From Desulfovibrionaceae bacterium (GTDB lineage Bacteria > Desulfobacterota > Desulfovibrionia > Desulfovibrionales > Desulfovibrionaceae), in contig JAUNSE010000055.1 of NCBI GenBank assembly GCA_030539415.1, forward strand, positions 1 through 9,074: a stretch of DNA of 9,074 bases. The letters are read 5' to 3'. Below, one piece after another: positions 1-5,013 of the stretch (positions are counted from its first letter, which is position 1; every line of letters begins with the position of its first letter). The position numbers and the translations under genes were made by a program. The notes under the pieces are model-generated. The model saw only the letters and a program-made list of their open reading frames with translations, did no database searches and had not been told where the DNA came from.

Positions 1-470
1 GGTTCGGCAGCCTGGGCGGTTTCGGCGGCGGAGGCTTCAAGATTTTCCGTCACGGCGGCGGCAGACATCGCTGCGTCCGCTGCGGGGGCTTCGGCAGCCT
101 GCGCGGCTTCGGCGGCCTTCTCGGCCTGTTCGGGAGCCGCTTCGGCGGGCCTTGCGGCTGCGCGGGAGCGGCGGGCGCGCGGCTTGGCCGGAGTCTTGGC
201 CTTCGCGCGCGGGCTTTTCGCGGCGGGTTTGCCCGCTTCGTCCTGAGCGGCTTCGGGCTTCTCTCCGGCGGCCTCTTCGGCGGGTGCCGCGGCGGCCTCC
301 CCGGTTCTGGACTTGGCGCGGCTCGGCCTGCGCGAGGCCGTTTTTTCGGCGGACGATGTCCTGCGCGTTCCCCTGGATTTCTTCGCGGCGCCTTTGGCGT
401 CGGCGTCGGCAGTGCCCTCCTGCGCGGCAGCGGATGCCGGCAGACCCTCTTCGTTCATTTCCTGAGTCAT
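1..470 (-). CDS. N-terminal fragment of an Ala/Lys/Arg/Glu-rich protein (partial, runs off left edge)
   Basis: An open frame of 156 codons runs from the ATG at 470 to the left edge without a stop. The protein begins MTQEMNEEGLPASAAAQEG and then becomes low-complexity. A basic part (about residues 25-110) has clusters such as AAKKSRGTRR, SRAKSRTGE and KSPRAKAKTPAKPRARRSR. An acidic/alanine part (about 110-156) has repeats such as EKAAEAAQAAEAP. The start is supported by an AGGAA Shine-Dalgarno 6 bases upstream. There is no signal peptide, membrane segment or folded domain in the visible part. Such tails occur in histone H1-like proteins and as N-terminal extensions of RNA-binding enzymes, for example some Rne/Rng-family ribonucleases. 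Either fits, but the folded part lies outside the window, so I assign no function. Composition indicates an intrinsically disordered nucleic-acid-binding or tether segment. Confidence 0.75.
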   Translation of the reverse strand, partial: MTQEMNEEGLPASAAAQEGTADADAKGAAKKSRGTRRTSSAEKTASRRPSRAKSRTGEAAAAPAEEAAGEKPEAAQDEAGKPAAKSPRAKAKTPAKPRARRSRAAARPAEAAPEQAEKAAEAAQAAEAPAADAAMSAAAVTENLEASAAETAQAAE

Positions 471-487
471 ACAAATTCCTGTGGCCC

Positions 488-501
488 GGATCGCGAGATC
501 C
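488..501 (-). promoter_or_regulatory. Leader hairpin next to the ribosome binding site
   Basis: GGATC and GATCC form a perfect 5-base-pair stem with a four-base loop, placed in the presumed leader between the candidate promoter and the AGGAA ribosome binding site of the minus-strand gene that starts at 470. It could affect translation initiation or RNA stability. It is short and may have no function. Confidence 0.25.
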
Positions 502-506
502 TGCCC

Positions 507-535
507 TAGATAAAAATTGCAGCCGGTATTGTGAC
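507..535 (-). promoter_or_regulatory. Candidate sigma-70-like promoter for the Ala/Lys-rich gene
   Basis: Read on the minus strand, GTCACA (530-535) and TATCTA (507-512) are separated by exactly 17 bases and lie about 40 bases upstream of the ATG at 470. Agreement with TTGACA/TATAAT is partial (4 of 6 and 3 of 6). The local AT-rich stretch (ATTTTTATC on the minus strand) stands out from GC-rich surroundings, which supports a promoter here, but the exact boxes are uncertain. Confidence 0.3.
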
Positions 536-796
536 TCCCCTGGCTGGAAGGGGAGAGGACCGGGCGCCCGCGCGGCGTGTGCGCTGCCGCGGGCCAGCTG
601 GCCGCATGTTCCGAGCTCGCGCCGCGGCCGGCCTTCCGCGAGGGAGGGCGGGGGCGGAGGAAAAAGGTAGGTAAACGGAACATGAGGGCCGGAGAGCGCA
701 AAGGCGGCTGCCCGATGCCTGCGCACACCCTACGTATTTTTTCAGATTTTGCAAGGGCAGGGGACTTTGTTCCAAGGTGCTGAAATTGCCCGCTTT

Positions 797-818
797 CCTG
801 TTTCGACAGGCTGTTTTT
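797..818 (+). terminator. Possible weak intrinsic terminator (UUCG hairpin plus T-run)
   Basis: CCTGT (797-801) and ACAGG (806-810) form a perfect stem closing a TTCG tetraloop. CTG then TTTTT (814-818) follow. The stem is only five pairs, so termination would be weak, but the UUCG loop with a downstream U-tract is typical. If real, it implies a plus-strand transcript ending here, upstream of the cyclo-ligase gene, which would have to be a non-coding RNA or an antisense transcript. It could also be an attenuator in the cyclo-ligase leader. Confidence 0.35.
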
Positions 819-880
819 GCCCGGGCTTTCGCCCGTCGCGGACCCCGTTTTCGGCATGGCTGAACGGCAAAAGTCCGGGC
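819..880. other. Long imperfect hairpin upstream of the cyclo-ligase gene
   Basis: GCCCGGGCTTTCGCC (819-833) pairs with GGCAAAAGTCCGGGC (866-880) through 14 of 15 positions, including one G-U, with a single C-A mismatch. The 32-base loop itself contains CCG TTTT CGG (845-854). The paired arms are not simple GC runs but include TTT/AAA, so chance is less likely than for other hairpins in this GC-rich region. It begins immediately after the T-run of the preceding hairpin. Confidence 0.4.
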
Positions 881-1025
881 TTGGGGCGGCGTTTTCCCGG
901 GGCGGGCGTGCCGGACGGCGCCAAGCGCTGGCAGGGGCGGGAAGGGGCGGAAGCGATCCCGGAAAGGCTCGCGGGGACGGGTCGGGCCTTGCGTCCTTGG
1001 CGGCAAGAACTTACAACAGGGCCTT

Positions 1026-1069
1026 GCGGAAAGCGTCCCCTGCCGACCGGCAGGACGATCCCTTTCCGC
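1026..1069 (+). promoter_or_regulatory. Strong leader hairpin 71 bases before the cyclo-ligase start
   Basis: GCGGAAAG (1026-1033) pairs with CTTTCCGC (1062-1069). Inside, CGTCC (1034-1038) pairs with GGACG (1053-1057) and TGCC (1041-1044) with GGCA (1049-1052). This leaves only a two-base CC bulge on one side, a four-base ATCC bulge on the other, and a GACC loop, giving 17 base pairs in all. It would be a very stable element in any transcript reading into the cyclo-ligase gene. There is no T-run, so it is not an intrinsic terminator. A leader stability element or the end of an upstream RNA are options. Confidence 0.45.
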
Positions 1070-1139
1070 CATCATCCCGGCACGACACGGGCGCGGACGG
1101 CTCCGGGCCCCTCGCGCCGACGCATCTGGAGGCGCTTTG

Positions 1140-1739
1140 ATGACGGCATCCGAGGCCGAGGCGCGGGCGGCCCTGCGCCAGGCCATGAAAAAGGCCCGCT
1201 CCGCGCAGGATCCGGCCGCAGCCCTCGCGGCCTCGCATGCGGCCCAGCGGCATCTCATGGCCGCCCCGCTCTGGCAGACGGCCCGCTCCGCGGCGCTCTA
1301 CGCCGCCACGCGCGGCGAGTGCGGCACGGACCTGCTGCTGGCCGACGCTTACGCGCGCGGCATGGCGGTCTGGCTGCCCAGAGTGCGCAAAGGCGCGGCC
1401 GGCGTCATGGACTTCGCGCGTGTGGAAGACCTGTCCCTGCTTGTGACGGGCAGCTTCGGCATTCTCGAGCCTCCGGCGTCCCTGCCGGGTGTTCCGGCGC
1501 GGGATTTCGCCTGCGATGTCGCCGTCATTCCGGGCGTGGCCTTCGCGCCTTCGGGCGCCAGGCTGGGCTTCGGCGGCGGATACTACGACCGCTTCTTCTC
1601 CCTGGCCCGGACCGCGGCGCGCGTGGGCCTGGGCTTCGCCTTCCAGATGGCGGAGGATTTCCGCGCCGAGCCGTGGGACGTGCCCATGACGCATCTGTGC
1701 ACAGAGCGCGGCCTTGCCTGCGTTCCGGCTGCGGCCTGA
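1140..1739 (+). CDS. 5-formyltetrahydrofolate cyclo-ligase (MTHFS/YgfA family)
   Basis: This 199-residue cytoplasmic enzyme should convert 5-formyltetrahydrofolate to 5,10-methenyltetrahydrofolate with ATP hydrolysis, returning a storage or dead-end folate to one-carbon metabolism. The family's glycine-rich signature GFGGGYYDR is at residues 143-151. The substrate/ATP region GILEPP is at 107-112, and the closing GFAFQ...PWDVPMTHLCTERG segment at 165-191 matches the family's end. The N-terminal ALRQAMKKAR helix supplies the usual basic residues. Length is normal for the family. I chose ATG at 1140 because GGAGG (1128-1132) lies 7 bases upstream; a TTG directly before it would add one residue. 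It is the first gene of a plus-strand run with pgeF and hypE. The upstream gap is the classic 6S RNA position. Confidence 0.93.
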   Translation: MTASEAEARAALRQAMKKARSAQDPAAALAASHAAQRHLMAAPLWQTARSAALYAATRGECGTDLLLADAYARGMAVWLPRVRKGAAGVMDFARVEDLSLLVTGSFGILEPPASLPGVPARDFACDVAVIPGVAFAPSGARLGFGGGYYDRFFSLARTAARVGLGFAFQMAEDFRAEPWDVPMTHLCTERGLACVPAAA

Positions 1740-1740
1740 C

Positions 1741-1836
1741 CCGGCCCGATCCGGCCTGAGCAGGCCCGGGCTGCGGCCCGAACCGAATCCGGCCCGATCC
1801 GGCTTGATCCGGCCGGCCCGATCCGGCCCGTCCCCC
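1741..1836. repeat. Tandem repeat tract, 24-base period, four units
   Basis: Immediately after the cyclo-ligase stop codon, the 15-mer CCGGCCCGATCCGGC occurs exactly three times, at 1741-1755, 1789-1803 and 1813-1827. The spacings of 48 and 24 bases imply a 24-base unit with four copies. The second unit (1765-1788) is degenerate, and the last diverges in its final third. The core has CCGG at both ends, so each unit can form a small inverted repeat. It fills most of the 154-base gap before pgeF. It is too regular to be plain GC-richness and resembles a minisatellite/VNTR. Confidence 0.8.
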
Positions 1837-1893
1837 TTCGCGGACCCATGCTCCGCTTTCACGTTCCTTCAAGACATCCTTTCAGGAGTCACT

Positions 1894-2670
1894 GTGGCTG
1901 TCAGCGTCCTTCCCTTCGCCTTTCCGGGCATAGACAATGTGGGCTGCCTCTTCCAGATGCGCGCCCCCGCCTCCTCCTCTTCCACCCAGGCCTGCAACCC
2001 GGCCCTTGCCGGCGGCACCATCGTCTACACGGACGGCATAGCCGACGCCGAGGTGCTCGCCAACCGCAGGGCGCTGCTCGCCGCCTCCGGGGCCGCGGCC
2101 TTCTGCGAGGCCAGGCAGGTGCACGGCGACCATATGCTCTTCGACCCCGAGCCCGCCGCCCTGGAGCGGGCGAAGCTTGCCGAGGCCGACGGACTGGCCA
2201 CGAGCCGGGCGGGCGTCGCGCTGATGATCAAGACCGCGGACTGCCAGCCCGTGCTGCTGGCCCACCGCTCCGGCCGCTACGTGGCCGGCCTGCACGTGGG
2301 CTGGCGCGGCGACAGGCAGCTCTTCCCCTATACCGGCGTGCGCCGCTTCTGCGAGCACTACAACATCCGGCCCGAGGACTGCATGGCCGTGCGCGGCCCG
2401 AGCCTCGGCCCCACCAGAGCCGAATTCATCCACTACGCCGCCGAGTGGGGCGGCTATTTCTACAAGTATCTGGATCTCGCCCGCAGCACCATGGATCTGT
2501 GGTCCATGACAAGGGATCAGCTGCGCGAGGCCGGCATACCGGCCCGCCACATCTACGGCCTGGACTGGTGCACGGCCTCGAACCCGGACCAGTTCTTCTC
2601 CTACCGCCGCGACCACGGCTGCGGCAGGCAGGCGGCCCTTGTCTGGATAAAGGAGCAGGCCAATGGATAG
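1894..2670 (+). CDS. pgeF: Peptidoglycan editing factor PgeF / YfiH-family laccase-domain protein
   Basis: This 258-residue cytoplasmic protein belongs to the YfiH/DUF152 family. Members were called polyphenol oxidases or laccases; the E. coli member helps keep L-Ser-containing muropeptide precursors out of the wall, and other members act on purine nucleosides. The metal/catalytic set is present: His77 in RQVHGD, Cys117 in KTADCQPVLL and His134 in GLHVGWRG. Other family landmarks are ADGLATS (98-104), GPSLGP (168-173) and the closing FFSYRRDHGCGRQAALVWI. I start it at GTG 1894, with AGGAG at 1884-1888 five bases upstream. An upstream ATG at 1714 is in frame but would begin inside the cyclo-ligase gene and translate the repeat tract. 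Its last 8 bases overlap the hypE start, so the two are probably translationally coupled. Confidence 0.9.
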   Translation: MAVSVLPFAFPGIDNVGCLFQMRAPASSSSTQACNPALAGGTIVYTDGIADAEVLANRRALLAASGAAAFCEARQVHGDHMLFDPEPAALERAKLAEADGLATSRAGVALMIKTADCQPVLLAHRSGRYVAGLHVGWRGDRQLFPYTGVRRFCEHYNIRPEDCMAVRGPSLGPTRAEFIHYAAEWGGYFYKYLDLARSTMDLWSMTRDQLREAGIPARHIYGLDWCTASNPDQFFSYRRDHGCGRQAALVWIKEQANG

Positions 2671-3676
2671 CAAAAAGCGCATCCTTCTCGACGCCGGCAG
2701 CGGCGGACGCGCCTCGCAGCGCCTGATTTCGGGCTGCATGGCCAGGCACTTCGCCAACCCCATTCTCGACACCATGGACGACGCGGCCCTGCTGCCGTCC
2801 CTGAACGGCCCCATGGCCATGTCCACGGACAGCTACACGGTGACGCCGCTCTTCTTTCCCGGCGGCTCCATAGGCTCCCTTGCCGTGCACGGCACGGTGA
2901 ACGACGTGTCCATGCTGGGCGCCGAGCCCCTCTACCTCACCTGCGCCATGGTCCTCGAGGAGGGCCTGGAAGCCGAGATTCTCGAGCGCGCGGTGGCGGA
3001 CATGGCCGCCGCGGCTGCCGCCGCCCGCGTGCGCATCGTGACAGGCGACACCAAGGTGGTGCCCAGGGGCTGCTGCGACAGGATGTTCATCAACACCACC
3101 GGCATCGGCCGGCTGCGGCGCGAGCCCGCGCCCTCCGGCCACAGCGCCCGCCCGGGCGACGCGGTGCTGGTGAGCGGCGCAGTGGGCGATCACGGCCTGA
3201 CCATCATGGCCGCGCGGGAGAGCCTCTCCCTGGACGGGCAGATACGCTCGGACTCCGCCCCCCTTAACGATCTGACGGCCGCGGTCATGGCCGCCTGCCC
3301 CGACGTGCACGTGCTGCGCGACCCCACCCGCGGAGGCCTTGCCACCACCCTCAACGAGATAGCCCAGCAGTCCGGGGCCGGCATCGTCCTGGACGAGGGC
3401 AGCATACCGGTGCACGCGGAAGTGGCCGGCGGCTGCTCCTTCCTGGGCCTGGATCCGCTCTACCTCGCCAACGAGGGCAAGTGCATCGTCATTGTCCCCG
3501 AGGATCAGGCCGAAGCGGCCCTCGCGGCCATGCGCGGCGAAAAATACGGGGAGGAGGCGGCCGTCATCGGCCGCGTCACCGCCGAGCGGCCCGGCCGCGT
3601 GGTGCTGCGCACGCGCATAGGCGGCGAGCGCTATCTGGGCATGCTGGAGGGGGCGCTGCTGCCGCGCATCTGCTAG
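2663..3676 (+). CDS. hypE: Hydrogenase expression/formation protein HypE (carbamoyl dehydratase)
   Basis: HypE (337 residues, normal length) works with the carbamoyltransferase HypF in making the cyanide ligands of the [NiFe]-hydrogenase iron. Its C-terminal cysteine is carbamoylated, then dehydrated with ATP to a thiocyanate, and the CN is passed to iron on HypC/HypD. The diagnostic C-terminus PRIC is intact, with Cys337 as the last residue. AIR-synthase-like ATP-binding features are present: GSGGRASQRL near residue 12, STDSYTVTPLFFPGG (54-68), GTVNDVSMLGAEPLYLT (77-93), TGDTKVV (127-133) and LRDPTRGGLATTLNEIA (218-234). ATG at 2663 has AGGAG at 2651-2655, seven bases upstream, and overlaps the pgeF end. 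No other hyp gene is in the window, so its partners must be elsewhere. It implies the host makes [NiFe]-hydrogenase. Confidence 0.96.
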   Translation: MDSKKRILLDAGSGGRASQRLISGCMARHFANPILDTMDDAALLPSLNGPMAMSTDSYTVTPLFFPGGSIGSLAVHGTVNDVSMLGAEPLYLTCAMVLEEGLEAEILERAVADMAAAAAAARVRIVTGDTKVVPRGCCDRMFINTTGIGRLRREPAPSGHSARPGDAVLVSGAVGDHGLTIMAARESLSLDGQIRSDSAPLNDLTAAVMAACPDVHVLRDPTRGGLATTLNEIAQQSGAGIVLDEGSIPVHAEVAGGCSFLGLDPLYLANEGKCIVIVPEDQAEAALAAMRGEKYGEEAAVIGRVTAERPGRVVLRTRIGGERYLGMLEGALLPRIC

Positions 3677-3710
3677 GCCAGCCCGGGAAAAAACACAGAA
3701 AAAAACAGAG

Positions 3711-3742
3711 AAGGCTCCGCTTTTGTGGCGGAGCCTTTTCTG
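3711..3742. terminator. Strong bidirectional intrinsic terminator between hypE and the exported-protein gene
   Basis: AAGGCTCCGC (3711-3720) and GCGGAGCCTT (3728-3737) form a perfect 10-base-pair stem with a 7-base TTTTGTG loop. On the plus strand the stem ends in TTTT after GGAGCC. On the minus strand it is followed by CTCTG and long T-runs (complements of the A-runs at 3688-3693 and 3699-3705). It therefore serves both hypE and the convergent minus-strand gene ending at 3764, and is likely the stronger on the minus strand. Confidence 0.9.
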
Positions 3743-3763
3743 CATGCGGGCCCAGGGCTCTTC

Positions 3764-4237
3764 CTACGCGCCCGGGCCGGGCTGAAGGGAGGCTATCATG
3801 GCCTGGGTCCGCTCGTTCTCGCCGCTCACGCTGATGACCATCACGGCCTCGCCCATGGGGCGGATGATGTTGCGCACGCGCACGTTCTCGGAGGTGACAT
3901 AGAGAACCCAGACGTCCTCCTCCTGGCGGCGCCAGGAGCTCACCGAGAGATTGGTGGCGGCGCGCCTGGCCAGGGCCTCCACGCGCCGGCCCTCGCGGGG
4001 GCACAGGCGCACGCTCAGGCTGGACTTCCCGTCCGGCGAGGTCAGGGTCAGGGCGCCGTCGCCCTGCTCGCGCACGTTCTCGCTCCAGCCCTCGGGCACG
4101 TCGATGACGTAGCGCTGGTACTGCGGGCCGTACTCCTTCGGCGCGGCGCAGGCCGGCCCTGGAAGGGCGGGGCCTGCCAGCATGAGGGCGGCCAGGGCGG
4201 CGCAGGCCGCGCGGGCTGTGGCATGGGGGAAGGGCAT
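3764..4237 (-). CDS. Small exported (periplasmic) protein of unknown function
   Basis: This 157-residue protein begins with a Sec-type signal peptide. A short N-region with His/Arg (MPFPHATARA) is followed by a hydrophobic core (about 11-24) and a likely cleavage after ACA or ACAA, near residue 31 or 32. Cys30 is not in a canonical lipobox, so I favour soluble periplasmic over lipoprotein. The mature part reads YVIDVPEGWSENV, LTLTSPDGKSSLSV and WVLYVTSENVRVRNII, a beta-rich pattern reminiscent of PsbP/DcrB-like small periplasmic domains. That resemblance is weak and inferred. I chose the ATG at 4237 because GGAGGA lies 7 bases upstream; a longer in-frame start at 4330 would place 31 non-signal residues before it. 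It is divergent from the OsmC pair and convergent with hypE, sharing its terminator. Confidence 0.8.
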   Translation of the reverse strand: MPFPHATARAACAALAALMLAGPALPGPACAAPKEYGPQYQRYVIDVPEGWSENVREQGDGALTLTSPDGKSSLSVRLCPREGRRVEALARRAATNLSVSSWRRQEEDVWVLYVTSENVRVRNIIRPMGEAVMVISVSGENERTQAMIASLQPGPGA

Positions 4238-4258
4238 GGCGGTATCCTCCGGAAAGCC

Positions 4259-4276
4259 GCGGCGCGTGCGCGCCGC
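4259..4276 (-). promoter_or_regulatory. Perfect 18-base palindrome upstream of the exported-protein ribosome binding site
   Basis: GCGGCGCG (4259-4266) and CGCGCCGC (4269-4276) form a perfect inverted repeat centred on TG, 9 bases upstream of the GGAGGA ribosome binding site (4245-4250 on the minus strand). As RNA it gives a 7-base-pair stem with a GTGC/GCAC loop. It might be a leader hairpin that influences initiation, or a DNA operator. GC-only composition in this genome lowers its significance. Confidence 0.3.
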
Positions 4277-4323
4277 TGTCAGGTGAAATTTTTCGCAGTT
4301 TTTTGGCAAGACCGCAAGGGGTG

Positions 4324-4352
4324 TTGTCACGCTGCCCGCTTGCGGGTAGGCT
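4324..4352 (+). promoter_or_regulatory. Candidate promoter of the OsmC genes with an inverted repeat in the spacer
   Basis: TTGTCA (4324-4329, 5 of 6 with TTGACA) is followed after 17 bases by TAGGCT (4347-4352, 3 of 6 with TATAAT). The spacer contains a perfect inverted repeat CCCGC-TT-GCGGG at 4335-4346. An operator inside the spacer is a known arrangement for repressors and for MerR-type activators, though the latter prefer a 19-base spacer. The predicted start near 4360 would give a leader of about 95 bases. The -10 match is weak, so this is a suggestion only. Confidence 0.3.
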
Positions 4353-4372
4353 TGTGCGGTCCGAAAAGGCCG

Positions 4373-4392
4373 TTCCGGCGCAGCGTCCGGAA
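4373..4392. promoter_or_regulatory. Inverted repeat TTCCGG-N8-CCGGAA, possible operator
   Basis: TTCCGG (4373-4378) and CCGGAA (4387-4392) are perfect inverted half-sites with an 8-base gap, 20 bases in total. They lie between the candidate promoter and the first OsmC start, downstream of the predicted transcription start. The size and symmetry suit a dimeric DNA-binding protein. There is no direct evidence for which regulator would bind. Confidence 0.3.
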
Positions 4393-4454
4393 AGTCCCCG
4401 GCGGCTTTCTTTGACGGACGCGTCCCGGAACCCTTTCAACCAATGGAGCATACG

Positions 4455-4865
4455 ATGAAACTGCAGGGAACCTATCTCGGCGATTTGCGCTGCGAGTTCG
4501 CGCAGCCGGCCACGGGCGCCGTGCTCGGCACGGACGCGCGCATGGAGGAGACTGCCGACAGAAGCGGCATGTGCTATCCCACCGAACTTCTCGCCGCGGC
4601 GCTCGGCGCCTGCACCATGACCGTGCTGGGCTTCGTGGCCCGGCGCCTCGAGGTGGACGTGACAGGCACGAAGGTCGAGGTGGAGCATGTCATGACCGAG
4701 GATCACCACAAGGTCGCGAAGATCGAGGTGACCTACATACTGCCCGCCGGCGACTGGCCGGCAAAGGTCAGAAAGCAGTTCGAGCGCGCCGTGCGCAGAT
4801 GCCCCGTGCACGCCTCGCTCCATCCGGACATCGAACAGGTCTTCAACTTCGTCTGGCCCGAATAG
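4455..4865 (+). CDS. OsmC-family protein, single domain
   Basis: This 136-residue cytoplasmic protein carries the OsmC/Ohr fold. OsmC and Ohr proteins are homodimeric thiol peroxidases that reduce organic hydroperoxides using two cysteines. The key residues are Cys53 in LGACTMTVL and Cys116 in RRCPVHASL; Glu44 in YPTELLAAAL matches the conserved active-site Glu. The CPVH form is typical of the broader YhfA-like OsmC group rather than of classical Ohr, so substrate is uncertain. I start at ATG 4455 because GGAG (4446-4449) lies 5 bases upstream and the protein then aligns at its start with the next gene (YLGDLR in both). An in-frame ATG at 4443 lacks a good ribosome binding site. It is followed after 148 bases by a double-domain paralogue. 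Confidence 0.88.
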   Translation: MKLQGTYLGDLRCEFAQPATGAVLGTDARMEETADRSGMCYPTELLAAALGACTMTVLGFVARRLEVDVTGTKVEVEHVMTEDHHKVAKIEVTYILPAGDWPAKVRKQFERAVRRCPVHASLHPDIEQVFNFVWPE

Positions 4866-4880
4866 ACTCCCGAGGGAACG

Positions 4881-4901
4881 CCCGGCGGCATGCCTGCCGG
4901 G
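4881..4901 (+). promoter_or_regulatory. Inter-gene hairpin between the two OsmC genes
   Basis: CCCGGC (4881-4886) pairs with GCCGGG (4896-4901) around a nine-base loop GGCATGCCT, 15 bases after the first OsmC stop codon. No T-run follows, so it is not an intrinsic terminator. A stem here could protect the upstream message end or set unequal expression of the two genes. The rest of the 148-base gap shows nothing else. Confidence 0.3.
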
Positions 4902-5013
4902 ACGCCCGGATTCCCGGAAAGGGAGCGCCGGGCCTTCGGCCGCAGACGGCCGGACGACAGGACGGCACGCGAAGCACAACGCACACAGGCAGGGCGCAGG
5001 CCCGGGGAGAGTC

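Larger units (their letters stand above)
471..1139. other. Long non-coding gap with several strong inverted repeats
   Basis: This 669-base stretch lies between divergent genes and has no ORF I believe; those present have poor starts and shadow-like composition. It holds several structures: CTCCCCT/AGGGGAG at 535-555; GCCCGCG/CGCGGGC at 566-594; a 12-base perfect palindrome GGCCAGCTGGCC at 592-603; a UUCG-loop hairpin followed by five T at 797-818; a 15-position arm pairing 819-833 with 866-880; and a long hairpin at 1026-1069. AT-rich patches at 734-750 and 507-518 may hold promoters. The gap is larger than two promoters need and sits directly upstream of a 5-formyltetrahydrofolate cyclo-ligase gene, the usual neighbour of 6S RNA in many proteobacteria. 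I could not recognise a 6S core by eye. Confidence 0.5.

Noticed and set aside
592..603. 12-base palindrome GGCCAGCTGGCC as an operator
   Set aside because: Perfect symmetry but made almost wholly of G and C in a GC-rich gap, far from any credible promoter box; not enough to call a site on its own.
817..1140. 107-residue plus-strand ORF ending at the cyclo-ligase start
   Set aside because: It starts at a TTG inside a T-run/hairpin region, lacks a ribosome binding site, and has the random Gly/Arg/Ala composition of GC-rich non-coding DNA. The TGATG overlap with the next gene is coincidental.
506..1258. Minus-strand ORF across the long gap and into the cyclo-ligase gene
   Set aside because: It overlaps an unambiguous gene on the other strand and is Arg/Pro-rich without any motif; a composition artefact.
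1714..1893. Longer pgeF start at ATG 1714
   Set aside because: It begins inside the cyclo-ligase gene and would translate the 24-base repeat tract as an Arg/Pro/Ser-rich head. GTG 1894 has a clear AGGAG five bases upstream and starts the protein at the family's usual place.
4145..4150. Lipobox reading of Cys30 in the exported protein
   Set aside because: The residues before it are P-G-P-A, with Pro at -2 and no Leu/Val/Ile at -3, so a lipoprotein signal is unlikely; an ACA/ACAA cleavage fits better.
4238..4330. N-terminally extended start (4330) for the exported protein
   Set aside because: It would put 31 extra residues before a good signal peptide, and GGAGGA sits correctly before the ATG at 4237.
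4443..4454. Alternative OsmC start at ATG 4443
   Set aside because: There is no good Shine-Dalgarno before it, and its own bases form the GGAG that serves the ATG at 4455; the paralogue also aligns from the later start.
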